DNA of 64,000 nucleotides from positions 1-64,000 of the forward strand of contig DATHKR010000006.1 of NCBI GenBank assembly GCA_035489015.1, read 5' to 3'. The stretch's first letter is position 1; each line of letters starts with the position of its first letter. Source of the DNA: DATFRY01 sp035489015 (GTDB lineage Bacteria > Myxococcota_A > Polyangia > Haliangiales > Haliangiaceae). The position numbers were made by a program, and so were the translations under genes. Under the pieces are notes generated by a model. The model did not search any database. It was not told where the DNA came from and saw nothing but the letters and a program-made list of their open reading frames with translations. This document shows, one piece after another, positions 1 through 9,477 of this stretch.

Positions 1-233
1 AGGCCTCGGCCGCTCGAGGCTCTCATGGCGGCGCCGGCGGCCCGGGCGGATCCGGGGTGGCCGGCGAGCTCGGCGACCTGGCCGTAGGTGAGCACGCGGC
101 CTCGCGGGATGCGGCGCACGACCCGGTAGAACTGGTCGTAGAGGGCCGCGACGGGATCGGCGTCCGGGCCGGTGGGGCGGCGCTTCGGCGCGGGCGGGCG
201 CGCGGGCGGGCGGCGCGCTCTGGACCTCGGCAT
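1..233 (-). CDS. Alkylguanine-transferase-like (MGMT/ATL family) protein, cut by the window edge
   Basis: The frame is open from an ATG at 233-231 to the left edge (77 codons). After a basic, Pro/Arg-rich leader of about 26 residues comes FYRVVR, then RIPRGRVLTYGQVAELAG and GSARAAGAAM, which match the winged-helix DNA-binding core of O6-alkylguanine-DNA alkyltransferases and alkyltransferase-like proteins. The PCHR motif, which would show whether the protein still has the alkyl-acceptor Cys, lies outside the window, so repair enzyme versus ATL cannot be decided. It is divergent from the MoaD-MoaE fusion, with only 24 bp between start codons. The family assignment is from sequence pattern; the role in alkylation repair is inferred from the family. 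Confidence 0.75.
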   Translation of the reverse strand, partial: MPRSRARRPPARPPAPKRRPTGPDADPVAALYDQFYRVVRRIPRGRVLTYGQVAELAGHPGSARAAGAAMRASSGRG

Positions 234-239
234 CGGGGC

Positions 240-245
240 ACGCTA
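240..245 (-). promoter_or_regulatory. -10-like hexamer TAGCGT, leaderless start of the alkyltransferase-like gene
   Basis: Read on the minus strand, TAGCGT ends 6 nt before the ATG at 233, with no Shine-Dalgarno sequence between. It is one of ten such arrangements in the window. A weaker TACGAC at 244-249 on the plus strand sits 8 nt before the divergent ATG at 258, so the two core promoters would overlap. No clear -35 was seen. Confidence 0.4.
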
Positions 246-257
246 CGACAACGATCG

Positions 258-920
258 ATGAAGATCCAGGTGCGCTACTTCGCCGTGCTGCGCGAGCGGC
301 TGCGCTCCGACGGCGAGACGCTGGAGCTGGCCGACGGCGCGACGGTGGCCGACGCGCTGGCCGCGCTGGCCGGGATGCACGAGCCGTTCGGCGCGCTCGG
401 CCGGCGGTGCCAGACCGCGGTCAACCAGAGCATGGTGCCGGCGGGCGAGGTGCTGCGCGACGGCGACGAGCTGGCGCTCATCCCGCCAGTCGCGGGCGGG
501 GCCGATCGCCACGCGCGCCTGCTCGATCGGCCGCTGTCGCTCGACCGCGTGGTCGGCGCGGTCAGCTCGCCCGACGCCGGCGGCGTGGCCACGTTCACCG
601 GGGTGGTGCGCCGCCACAGCGCCGGGCGCGAGGTGGAGCGGCTCGAGTACGAGGCGTACGCCGAGATGGCCGAGAAGGTGATGCGCGAGCTGTGCGACGA
701 GATCGAGGCCGAGATCGCCGGCGCCCGGCTCGCGGTCGAGCACCGGGTCGGCGCCCTCGTGGTCGGCGACGCCGCCGTCGTCATCGCCGCGTCGGCTCCT
801 CACCGGGCCGAGGCCTTCACCGCCTGCCGGGCGCTCATCGATCGCCTCAAGCAGCGCGTGCCGATCTGGAAGAAGGAGATCGGTCCGGACGGCGCCGAGT
901 GGGTGGGAATGGGCCCGTGA
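258..920 (+). CDS. moaX: Molybdopterin synthase MoaD-MoaE fusion protein
   Basis: The 220-residue protein joins both molybdopterin synthase subunits. Residues 1-81 are the ubiquitin-like sulfur carrier MoaD (starts MKIQVRYFAVLRE), ending PPVAGG at 76-81. Residues ~85-220 are MoaE, with HRAEAFTACRALIDRLK followed by PIWKKE, which contains the family's catalytic lysines. In separate MoaD the terminal Gly-Gly is adenylated by MoeB and carries the thiocarboxylate. Here it is internal (followed by Ala82), so a cut after Gly81 would be needed, as described for mycobacterial MoaX. ATG 258 gives a full MoaD N-terminus. moaA lies at 46106-47242, so the pathway genes are dispersed. Confidence 0.92.
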   Translation: MKIQVRYFAVLRERLRSDGETLELADGATVADALAALAGMHEPFGALGRRCQTAVNQSMVPAGEVLRDGDELALIPPVAGGADRHARLLDRPLSLDRVVGAVSSPDAGGVATFTGVVRRHSAGREVERLEYEAYAEMAEKVMRELCDEIEAEIAGARLAVEHRVGALVVGDAAVVIAASAPHRAEAFTACRALIDRLKQRVPIWKKEIGPDGAEWVGMGP

Positions 921-940
921 TGGCCCGATAGCGTCCGGGC

Positions 941-946
941 TACACT
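941..946 (+). promoter_or_regulatory. -10-like TACACT, leaderless start of the Uma2 gene
   Basis: TACACT ends 8 nt before the ATG at 955, and no Shine-Dalgarno sequence lies between. A start of transcription at the usual distance would fall at or next to the start codon. No convincing -35 hexamer was seen. Confidence 0.45.
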
Positions 947-954
947 CGACGTCG

Positions 955-1521
955 ATGCTGGACCAGGCTGCCATCGCCCCGGACACGATCCGATCGATTC
1001 GCCGGGTCGAGTACGAGCGGATGGTGGAAGCGGGGCTGTTCCCCGACGAGCGGATCGAGCTCCTGCGCGGCGCCCTGGTCGCGATGAGCCCGCAGGGTGC
1101 TCGGCACGCCGACGCCACCCGGCGGCTGGCGTCCATCTTGATCGGTCATCTGAGCCAGCGCGCAGCGGTGAGCTGCCAGCTTCCGTTTGCCGCGACCGAC
1201 GACTCGGAGCCTGAGCCGGATGTCGCGGTCCACCCGGACGACAACTATTCTCGGGCGCATCCGAATCGGGCGTTCCTGGTGGTCGAGATCGCCGAGAGCT
1301 CGCTGGCCAAGGACCGCGCGGTCAAGGCGGCGGTGTACGCCGAGGCGGGTGTCGCCGAGTACTGGGTGGTCGACCTGGCGCGTGGCGTGGTCGAGGTCAT
1401 GACCGAGCCGTCTGCGGGCGGATACGGGCGGGTCGTGGTGCGGACGCGCGGCGAAGGGATCCGGCTGTCCGGATTCCCGGACGTCGAGGTGCGCGTGAGC
1501 GATTTTCTTCGCGGCGAGTGA
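955..1521 (+). CDS. Uma2-family (DUF820) PD-(D/E)XK nuclease-fold protein
   Basis: 188 residues, full length for the Uma2 family. The fold's markers are in order: EYERMVEAGLFPDERIELLRG near the N-terminus (around 20-40), EPDVAVHPDD (~83-92) supplying the catalytic Asp, and VVEIAESSLAKDRAVKAAVY (~105-124) with the E-x-S...K pattern, followed by GVAEYWVVDL. The family has a restriction-endonuclease-like fold and is often amplified in cyanobacteria and myxobacteria; its biological role is unsettled. It stands alone between moaX and a sigma-54 activator, and no partner methylase or antitoxin is adjacent. ATG 955 is favoured because a TACACT hexamer lies 8 nt upstream. Confidence 0.85.
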   Translation: MLDQAAIAPDTIRSIRRVEYERMVEAGLFPDERIELLRGALVAMSPQGARHADATRRLASILIGHLSQRAAVSCQLPFAATDDSEPEPDVAVHPDDNYSRAHPNRAFLVVEIAESSLAKDRAVKAAVYAEAGVAEYWVVDLARGVVEVMTEPSAGGYGRVVVRTRGEGIRLSGFPDVEVRVSDFLRGE

Positions 1522-1554
1522 TCGCCGGCGCAACCGCGCGGGGCGCGAGCCGAC

Positions 1555-2928
<1,374 letters not shown>

Positions 2929-2948
2929 GCCGGGAGATCGGTCGCGCG

Positions 2949-3425
2949 CTACTCGGTCAGCACCCGCACCCCGATCGGCATGTCGACTCGCTGGGCCTCC
3001 TCGAAGTCGAGCTCGTCACCCTGCACGCCCGGGGCTCGCAGGACGATCAGCTGATCGCGCTGGTAGACCAGCCGCACCCGGGTGCCGGCGCCGCCGGTGC
3101 ACTCCAGGGTGAAGAATGGCTTCATGGGGACCCCAGGCGGGTTGCGCTGCATCGTGCACGGACCGGGCAGCTGGCCCAGATCGACGCGCTTGGTCGAGCC
3201 GGTCTCGTCGGTCTCGATCAGCCACAGCGCGACCGGCCCGCCGGCGCCCGCGTCGGCATCGCCGGACCGCGACGCGACCGGAAGCAGCTCGAGCGAGAGC
3301 ACCAGGCGCTTGTACAGCGGACGGCGATCGCTCTCGGCCTCGTCCGTCGGCGCGCGCGACCCGCCGCATGCGGCGACGGCAACGGCCAGACCGAGGAGGT
3401 AGATCACCCGGGCGGGCCGGTCCAT
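2949..3425 (-). CDS. Putative lipoprotein of unknown function
   Basis: 158 residues. The N-terminus MDRPARVIYLLGLAVAVAAC is a lipoprotein signal with Cys20 as the lipidation site, followed by GGSRAPTDEAES. The rest alternates beta-like stretches (LVLSLELLPV, VALWLIETD, RVRLVYQRDQLIVL) with two Cys (90 and 109) that could form a disulfide. No known domain was recognised. It is divergent from the FHA-GAF sigma-54 activator, with 36 bp between start codons, which suggests coordinated expression. ATG 3425 is chosen because it gives a complete signal peptide and has TACGAT 8 nt upstream. Confidence 0.75.
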   Translation of the reverse strand: MDRPARVIYLLGLAVAVAACGGSRAPTDEAESDRRPLYKRLVLSLELLPVASRSGDADAGAGGPVALWLIETDETGSTKRVDLGQLPGPCTMQRNPPGVPMKPFFTLECTGGAGTRVRLVYQRDQLIVLRAPGVQGDELDFEEAQRVDMPIGVRVLTE

Positions 3426-3433
3426 CGCCGACC

Positions 3434-3454
3434 ATCGTACATCCGTAGTAGGCT
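3434..3454. promoter_or_regulatory. Compact divergent core promoters, both leaderless
   Basis: On the minus strand TACGAT (3434-3439) ends 8 nt before the ATG at 3425. On the plus strand TAGGCT (3449-3454) ends 7 nt before the ATG at 3462. Neither has a Shine-Dalgarno sequence. The two -10 hexamers are 9 bp apart, so RNA polymerase could probably occupy only one direction at a time. Confidence 0.45.
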
Positions 3455-3461
3455 GGAACCC

Positions 3462-5402
3462 ATGGGTTTGGCCCGGCTGGTGGTCATCGAGGGGCCCGAC
3501 GTCGGTTCGGAGTTCGACCTCCCGATGCGAGGGGGCGGCATCGGCCGGGGCGAGGACAACGTCGTCCAGCTGTCGGATCCGGCGATCTCGCGGCGGCACT
3601 GCGACATCGAGTGGCGCGACGGCGGCTTCGTGCTGGTCGACGCCGGCAGTCGCAATCGCACGCTGGTCAACGGCAAGCCGGTCAGCCGCCATCCTCTGGA
3701 GCAGGGCGACGAGGTGGCGATCGGCAAGACTCGCCTCGCGTTCTTGCCAGCCGAAGGCGGGCTGGCCGTGCTTCGCCAGGCCATGCCGAGCCGGGTGACG
3801 ATGGAGGTGGGCTCCGGCGAGCTCCTCCGGGCAGCGTCCGCGGCGTCGGGTCGGGATCAGCGCGCGGCTCGACACCTGGCGTCGCTGGCCGGCCTGGGCC
3901 AGCGGCTGCGCTCCATCGAGGGACGAGCCGAGCTGGGCCCGGCCGCGTGCGAGGCAGCGCGCGCGTCGCTCGCCGCCGACCGCGCGCTCCTCCTGCTCCG
4001 CGACGCCGGAGGAAAGGTGGCGACCAGCGCGAGCGCGGTGGCGCACGCCGGCGCCGACGGTCAGCTGGCGCTGCCGCGCGACGCGATGGACAAGGTGCTG
4101 ACCGAGAGCAAGGCGATCGCCGTGGACGGGATGGCGGGCGGGCGCTCGGCGATGCTGGCTCCGCTCCACGGACCGGACGGCGCCACCATTGGATTGCTGT
4201 ACGCGGATCGCCTGGCGGGCGGCGGCGCGAGCGGCACGCCGCCGCCGTGGGACGAGATCGATCTGCTCGGCCTCGGCTGCGTGGCTCATCTCGTGTCGGC
4301 GGCCATGGCCGGGCTGGCCGCGCGCGAGGCGCTCGAGCGCGAGAATCAGTCGCTCGAGGAGCAGACCGGGGGGCGCGAGTTCATCGGCTCGTCGCCGGAG
4401 GCACGCGCGGTGCTGGGGTTCGTCGCCAAGGTCGGGCCGACCGACGCGACGGTGCTCCTGACCGGGGAGTCCGGAAGCGGCAAGGAGATGGTGGCTCGCG
4501 GGGTTCACCAGGCCAGCCGGCGCCGGCGCCAGGCGTTCGTCGCGGTCAACTGCGCGGCCCTGACCGAGACGCTCATCGAGTCGGAGCTGTTCGGCCACGA
4601 GAAGGGCGCGTTCACCGGGGCGACCGAGCGAAAGATCGGCCGCTTCGAGGCGGCCGACAAGGGGACGCTGTTCCTGGACGAGGTCGGCGAGCTCCCGCTC
4701 GGATGTCAGACCAAGTTCCTGCGCGTGCTCGAGGAGCAGAGCTTCGAGCGGGTCGGCGGCACGCGCCCGATCGAGGTGGACGTGCGCGTGGTGGCCGCGA
4801 CCAACCGCGACCTGGGCGAGATGGTGCGGCGCGGCCAGTTCCGCGAGGATCTGTTCTATCGCCTGTCGGTCATCCACGTGGTCGTCCCGCCGCTGCGGGC
4901 GCGTCCGGGCGACATCCCGCCGCTGGCGGATCACTTCCTGGGCCGGCTGCGCCGCCAGGTCGCGCGGCGGGTGACCGGCTTCTCACCGCAGGCGATGGAG
5001 GCGCTCACCCGCCACGCGTGGCCCGGCAACGTCCGCGAGCTGCGCAACGCGATCGAGCGGGCGATCGTGCTCGGCGAGGGCGAGCTCATCCGGGTCGAGG
5101 ACCTGCCGCCGCCTCTGTCGGTGGGTGCGGGGGCGCCGGCCCTGTCGCCGACGCCGCAGGCGCCCTCCCCGTCCGCGTTCGGTTCGCCGGCGCCCGTCGA
5201 TGTGCCGGGCGCGATGGCGGCGCCGACGCCGGTGGCGATGCCGGTCCCGGCGGTGGCGCGGTCGCTGCGCGACCTCGAGCGAGACGGGATCGTGGCCGCG
5301 CTGGCCGCCACGGGCGGCAACAAGGCACAGGCGGCCGCCATCCTCGAGATCGATCGGTCGACGCTCTACAAGAAAATCAAGGACTACGGGATCGACGCCT
5401 GA
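3462..5402 (+). CDS. FHA-GAF sigma-54-dependent transcriptional activator
   Basis: 646 residues, intact. An N-terminal FHA domain (~1-90; GGGIGRGEDNVVQLSDPAIS, RRHCDIEW) binds phosphothreonine peptides. A GAF-like sensor follows (~110-290; LLLLRDAGGKVATSASAVAH, IGLLYADRL). The AAA+ domain starts ~305: Walker A GESGSGKE (~334-341), GAFTGA loop (~382-387), TLFLDEVGELPL, NVRELRNAIERAI. A Pro/Ala-rich linker leads to a Fis-type helix-turn-helix (GNKAQAAAILEIDRSTLYKK). Such proteins couple Ser/Thr kinase signals to sigma-54 promoters in myxobacteria; the cognate kinase is unknown. It is the intact counterpart of the broken gene just upstream. Confidence 0.93.
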   Translation: MGLARLVVIEGPDVGSEFDLPMRGGGIGRGEDNVVQLSDPAISRRHCDIEWRDGGFVLVDAGSRNRTLVNGKPVSRHPLEQGDEVAIGKTRLAFLPAEGGLAVLRQAMPSRVTMEVGSGELLRAASAASGRDQRAARHLASLAGLGQRLRSIEGRAELGPAACEAARASLAADRALLLLRDAGGKVATSASAVAHAGADGQLALPRDAMDKVLTESKAIAVDGMAGGRSAMLAPLHGPDGATIGLLYADRLAGGGASGTPPPWDEIDLLGLGCVAHLVSAAMAGLAAREALERENQSLEEQTGGREFIGSSPEARAVLGFVAKVGPTDATVLLTGESGSGKEMVARGVHQASRRRRQAFVAVNCAALTETLIESELFGHEKGAFTGATERKIGRFEAADKGTLFLDEVGELPLGCQTKFLRVLEEQSFERVGGTRPIEVDVRVVAATNRDLGEMVRRGQFREDLFYRLSVIHVVVPPLRARPGDIPPLADHFLGRLRRQVARRVTGFSPQAMEALTRHAWPGNVRELRNAIERAIVLGEGELIRVEDLPPPLSVGAGAPALSPTPQAPSPSAFGSPAPVDVPGAMAAPTPVAMPVPAVARSLRDLERDGIVAALAATGGNKAQAAAILEIDRSTLYKKIKDYGIDA

Positions 5403-5432
5403 GCGGAGACGGGCGCCCGTCGCGCGTGATGG

Positions 5433-5615
5433 TCATGCGTTCTTTCGGGGCCGTCCGCGACGCCGGCGAGGCGCGCCTTCCGAGTCGCCGAGGTCCTCGG
5501 AGAAGCGCTCCTCGAGCATGTCGTCGATGGTGGTGCGGAGCGAGTCGAGCTTGCGCAGCTCCTCGCGCTCGAAGTCCGCGAACGAATTGTAAAGCCTCGG
5601 AAATGCAAGCGACAT
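5433..5615 (-). CDS. Small AT-hook-like basic-tail protein next to parA
   Basis: 60 residues starting MSLAFPRLYNSFADFEREEL. An acidic/helical middle (RKLDSLRTTIDDMLEERFS) is followed by a very basic C-terminus RRRRGRPRKNA, whose RGRPRK core matches the AT-hook minor-groove binding motif. The start at 5615 is supported by AGGAGG a few bases upstream; the frame is open further upstream, but that would remove the ribosome site. It is divergent from parA. A DNA-binding or nucleoid role is inferred from the tail only. Confidence 0.7.
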   Translation of the reverse strand: MSLAFPRLYNSFADFEREELRKLDSLRTTIDDMLEERFSEDLGDSEGAPRRRRGRPRKNA

Positions 5616-5663
5616 GGCTCCTCCTGGGGCTGGAAACACACTTTGTCCTACATGCCCGCACAC

Positions 5664-5692
5664 AACCTACGAGGAGACGTCTCGCGAATCAA
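5664..5692 (-). promoter_or_regulatory. Sigma-70-like promoter with a palindrome in the spacer
   Basis: On the minus strand TTGATT (5687-5692) and TAGGTT (5664-5669) are separated by 17 bp and would give a ~42-nt leader for the small gene starting at 5615. The perfect palindrome GAGACGTCTC (5674-5683) sits inside the spacer, a position where a repressor would block polymerase. Confidence 0.5.
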
Positions 5693-5698
5693 ATTTTT

Positions 5699-5732
5699 GC
5701 TTGTTTCTGCGCGCTGCGGCGCGCGGACAAGC
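5699..5732. promoter_or_regulatory. Inverted repeat upstream of parA
   Basis: GCTTGT (5699-5704) is mirrored by ACAAGC (5727-5732), with inner GCGCGC arms. The whole 34-bp structure ends 31 bp before the parA ATG. It could be an operator, possibly autoregulatory, or an RNA hairpin in the parA leader. It does not match the parS consensus (TGTTTCACGTGAAACA). Confidence 0.4.
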
Positions 5733-5763
5733 CCCGTCAGGGATTCGTGTTACCAATCGATCG

Positions 5764-6576
<813 letters not shown>

Positions 6577-6661
6577 CCCGGCCGGTCGTCCCGTCGAGCG
6601 ATTCGAGCCGTCCATCTACCGAGGTGCGCACCGACAACCGGGCGCGCCGCGGACGTCGAGT

Positions 6662-6743
6662 GATCGAGACGTGCGGATGACCGAGACGTGCGGATGACCG
6701 AGACGTATGGATGACCGAGACGTGCGGATGACCGAGACGCCCG
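6662..6743 (+). repeat. 17-bp tandem repeat between parA and parB
   Basis: Units related to GATGACCGAGACGTGCG begin at 6676, 6693, 6710 and 6727, with a degenerate partial unit before them. Each contains an ATG, but because 17 is not a multiple of three only the last one (6728) is in the parB frame; the ATG at 6707 comes from a base difference in one unit. Unit number may vary between strains. Confidence 0.85.
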
Positions 6744-7732
6744 AAACACCGCAACCACCAGAGCGCAGGGATATGTCGCAAGACGGTCAGGATCCGGCAG
6801 GACCGGGAAAGCGGCGCGCCCTCGGGCGTGGGCTGTCGGCGCTCCTGCCCTCCACCCCACGTCCACCGGCCAGCCCCGGCGCGCTCACGTCGCCCGGAGC
6901 GCGTGCCGCGACTGGCGACGTGCCGTCGACCGGACCTCGCAACTACTACGTGGCGCCGGTCGAGGACATCCATCCGCAGCCCAACCAGCCCCGCCGGCGC
7001 TTCGCCGAGGCCGAGCTGGAGGAGCTGGCTCACTCGATCCGCACCTACGGGGTGATCCAGCCGCTCATCGTGCGCGCGCGCGCCGGCGGCGGCTTCCTCC
7101 TCATCGCCGGCGAGCGGCGCTGGCGAGCCTCCCAGCGCGCCGGCCTGCTCCAGGTGCCGGTGGTGGTGCAGGACGTCTCGTCGCGCGAGTCGTTCGAGCG
7201 AGCCCTGGTCGAGAACCTGCAGCGCTCCGACCTGAACCCGATCGAGGAGGCGGAGGCGTACCAGCGCCTGCTCGGCGAGCACGGCTTCACCCAGGAGCAG
7301 GTGGCCGAGCGGGTCGGCAAGGAGCGCAGCACGGTCGCCAACAGCCTGCGCCTCCTCAAGCTCCCCACCGGCGTGCGCGACCGGGTCGAGGAGGGGTCGC
7401 TGTCCATGGGACACGCCCGCGCCCTGCTCGGGCTCGACTCGGTGGCCGAGATCGAGGTGGTCGCGCGCCAGGTCGTGTCGAAGGGGCTGTCGGTTCGCGC
7501 CACCGAGGCGCTGGTGCGCCAGCGCCAGGCCACCAGCAAGGCCCGGCCGGCCGCCAAGGTCGCCGCGCGCAAGAGCCCATCGGTCCGCGACGTCGAGACC
7601 CGCCTCACCAAGGCGCTGGGTGCCCAGGTGAGCCTGCTCGAGGGCAAGAAGGGCAAGGGCGGCAAGCTCGAGATCCGCTACGCAGATCTCGACGACCTCG
7701 ATCGCCTGCTCGAGAAGCTGCTGAAGCGGTAG
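6707..7732 (+). CDS. parB: Chromosome-partitioning protein ParB (Spo0J)
   Basis: 341 residues from ATG 6707; ATG 6728 or 6773 are possible starts because the first ~20 codons lie in a tandem repeat and no clear ribosome site is seen. After a Pro-rich leader with ALGRGLSALLP (the ParA-stimulating segment) come the ParB/Srx CTPase-DNA domain (~80-190; IHPQPNQPRRRF, GERRWRASQRAGL) and the helix-turn-helix (YQRLLGEHGFTQEQVAERVG). A Lys-rich linker leads to the C-terminal dimerisation domain ending LLEKLLKR. It partners with ParA upstream. No parS site was found in the window. Confidence 0.95.
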   Translation: MDDRDVRMTETPETPQPPERRDMSQDGQDPAGPGKRRALGRGLSALLPSTPRPPASPGALTSPGARAATGDVPSTGPRNYYVAPVEDIHPQPNQPRRRFAEAELEELAHSIRTYGVIQPLIVRARAGGGFLLIAGERRWRASQRAGLLQVPVVVQDVSSRESFERALVENLQRSDLNPIEEAEAYQRLLGEHGFTQEQVAERVGKERSTVANSLRLLKLPTGVRDRVEEGSLSMGHARALLGLDSVAEIEVVARQVVSKGLSVRATEALVRQRQATSKARPAAKVAARKSPSVRDVETRLTKALGAQVSLLEGKKGKGGKLEIRYADLDDLDRLLEKLLKR

Positions 7733-7761
7733 CAACGCCAACCGGACGCCGCGCGACCGCG

Positions 7762-7806
7762 CCCCCCCCCGCCGCGCCACCCCCGACGGCCCCCCCGCGA
7801 CGGCCG
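7762..7806 (+). repeat. Cytosine homopolymer tracts in the parB downstream spacer
   Basis: Runs of about nine, five, seven and six C lie between the parB stop and the PilZ-receiver gene. They are outside any supported gene. Such tracts are prone to slippage in replication and to sequencing error. Confidence 0.6.
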
Positions 7807-7896
7807 TCCCCCCGCGCGGCGGCCGCGTTGCCCGCGCCGAATGTGCCGCCGGGCGCGAGGGCGGCGCCCTGGGTCGGGTGATAATCGCGAAATCTC

Positions 7897-8592
7897 ATGG
7901 AGGAGCGGGTTCACGACCGGGTCCCGTTCTGCGTGCGCGTGCAGTTCCGCAACGCCTCCTCGCTGCTGGTCGCGTACAGCGTCAATCTCTCGCGCGGCGG
8001 TGTGTTCCTCGAGACCGAGGAGCCGGTCGAGATCGGCTCCGAGGTGACGCTGCAGCTCGAGGTCCCGCGCGCCGGTCCGGCGCTGCTCGCCGGCCGCGTC
8101 ACCTGGCGCCGCGCCCAGGCCGACAAGGAGGGCCCGGCAGGCATCGGCGTCGAGTTCGACGCCATGGTCGATGCACTCGGCGAGCTCATCGACAGCCTGG
8201 TCACCCAGTTCGCCGGCATCACCGTCCTCCTGCTCTGCCACGACCCCAAGGAGCGCGGCAACATCGCTCGCCAGCTGCGCTCCATCATGGCGACCGCCGA
8301 GGTGGTCGGCGCGTCGGACGCGCGGGTGGCCGAGAGCCTGCTCGACGAGGACATCGACCTGGCGGTGATCGACGCCGACGCCGATCCGGATGGCACGCTG
8401 CAGCTGCTCGGCCGGGTCCAGTCGATGTTCAGCCCGGTGCCGATGGTCGTCTTGGCCGCCACCGACGAGCTGCGCCAGCGGGCGCGCTCCGGCGGCGCCG
8501 ACGAGGTGGTGAGCAAGCCGCCTCCGTTCGGCGAGCTGCAGACCGCGGTCATGCGCGCGCTCGGACGGCCGACCTCGGTCAAGACTCGCTGA
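7897..8592 (+). CDS. PilZ domain-receiver-like domain protein
   Basis: 231 residues. PilZ spans ~1-100: it begins HDRVPFCVRVQF (an R-x3-5-R-type start, though the spacing is atypical) and has NLSRGGVFLET, the (D/N)xSxxG c-di-GMP signature, closing with GIGVEF. Residues ~107-225 are laid out like a response-regulator receiver (ITVLLLCHDPKERGN, DIDLAVIDADADPDGT, PMVVLAATDEL, VSKPPPFGEL): beta-strands and the late Lys are recognisable, and Asp residues at the phospho-acceptor strand are present. This PilZ-REC arrangement is common in myxobacteria and is tied to motility and c-di-GMP signalling. The start is preceded by GATAAT (7880-7885). Confidence 0.85.
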   Translation: MEERVHDRVPFCVRVQFRNASSLLVAYSVNLSRGGVFLETEEPVEIGSEVTLQLEVPRAGPALLAGRVTWRRAQADKEGPAGIGVEFDAMVDALGELIDSLVTQFAGITVLLLCHDPKERGNIARQLRSIMATAEVVGASDARVAESLLDEDIDLAVIDADADPDGTLQLLGRVQSMFSPVPMVVLAATDELRQRARSGGADEVVSKPPPFGELQTAVMRALGRPTSVKTR

Positions 8593-8628
8593 CCGCGGCG
8601 CGGCGCCCGACCTCGCGGCGCCGCGCGC

Positions 8629-9477
8629 CTATCCGCCGGCGGCCGCGACCGTGTTCTCGAGCAGGCAGGCGATCGTCATCGGCCCGACCCCGCCCGGCAC
8701 CGGCGTGATCGCCGCGGCCCGCTCGCGGGCTGCCTCGAAGTCGACGTCGCCGCACAGCTTGCCGTCCGGGCCGCGGTTCATGCCGACGTCGATGACGACC
8801 GCGCCCGGCTTGATCCACTCCCCGCGAACCGCGCGGGCGCGCCCGATCGCGGCGACCACGACGTCGGCGCGGCCGACCTCGCCGGCCAGCTCGCGGGTCA
8901 GCGAGTGGCAGACCGTGACCGTCGCGCTCGCGTTGGTGAGCAGGAGCGCCATCGGCTTGCCGACGATGTTGGACCGGCCGACCATGACCGCGCGCGCGCC
9001 GCGCAGGTCGATCGCGGCCTCCTCGAGGAGCCGCATGCACCCCTTCGGGGTGGCCGCGACGAAGCGCGGGCGCGACTGGGCCAGGCGGCCGATGTTGTCC
9101 GGGTGGAAGCCGTCCACGTCCTTCTCGGGCGGGATGGCGTCGAGGATCGAGGTCGGGTCGATGTGACGGGGTAGCGGCAGCTGGACCAGGATGCCGTGCA
9201 CCCGCGGATCGCGCCCCAGCTGGCCGACCAGCTCGAGGAGCTCCGCCTGGGTGGTCGACTCCGGCATCCGGTGGTCGAACGAGACCACCCCGACCTCGCC
9301 GGCCGCCTTGTGCTTGGCGCCGACGTAGACCTGCGACGCCGGGTCCCCGCCGACCAGCACGACCGCGAGACCCGGCGGGTGCGCGACCCCGCGCGCCACC
9401 AGCGCCGCCACTCGCGCCCGCACCTCCTCGCGCACACGGGCCGCCACCGCCTTGCCGTCCAGGAGTCGAGCGCTCAT
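8629..9477 (-). CDS. folD: Bifunctional methylene-THF dehydrogenase/cyclohydrolase FolD
   Basis: 282 residues, standard length. It converts 5,10-methylene-THF to 10-formyl-THF using NADP. Seen: YVGAKHKAAGEVG with the catalytic Lys, GILVQLPLP, PEKDVDGFHPDNIGRL, VGRSNIVGKPMA (the nucleotide-binding signature) and the C-terminal PGGVGPMT. Its start overlaps the stop of the upstream zinc-ribbon gene (9474-9477), so the two are translationally coupled. Confidence 0.97.
   Translation of the reverse strand: MSARLLDGKAVAARVREEVRARVAALVARGVAHPPGLAVVLVGGDPASQVYVGAKHKAAGEVGVVSFDHRMPESTTQAELLELVGQLGRDPRVHGILVQLPLPRHIDPTSILDAIPPEKDVDGFHPDNIGRLAQSRPRFVAATPKGCMRLLEEAAIDLRGARAVMVGRSNIVGKPMALLLTNASATVTVCHSLTRELAGEVGRADVVVAAIGRARAVRGEWIKPGAVVIDVGMNRGPDGKLCGDVDFEAARERAAAITPVPGGVGPMTIACLLENTVAAAGG

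Noticed and set aside
7762..7806. Phase-variable C-tract
   Set aside because: The runs lie between genes and neither promoter spacing nor a frame clearly depends on them.
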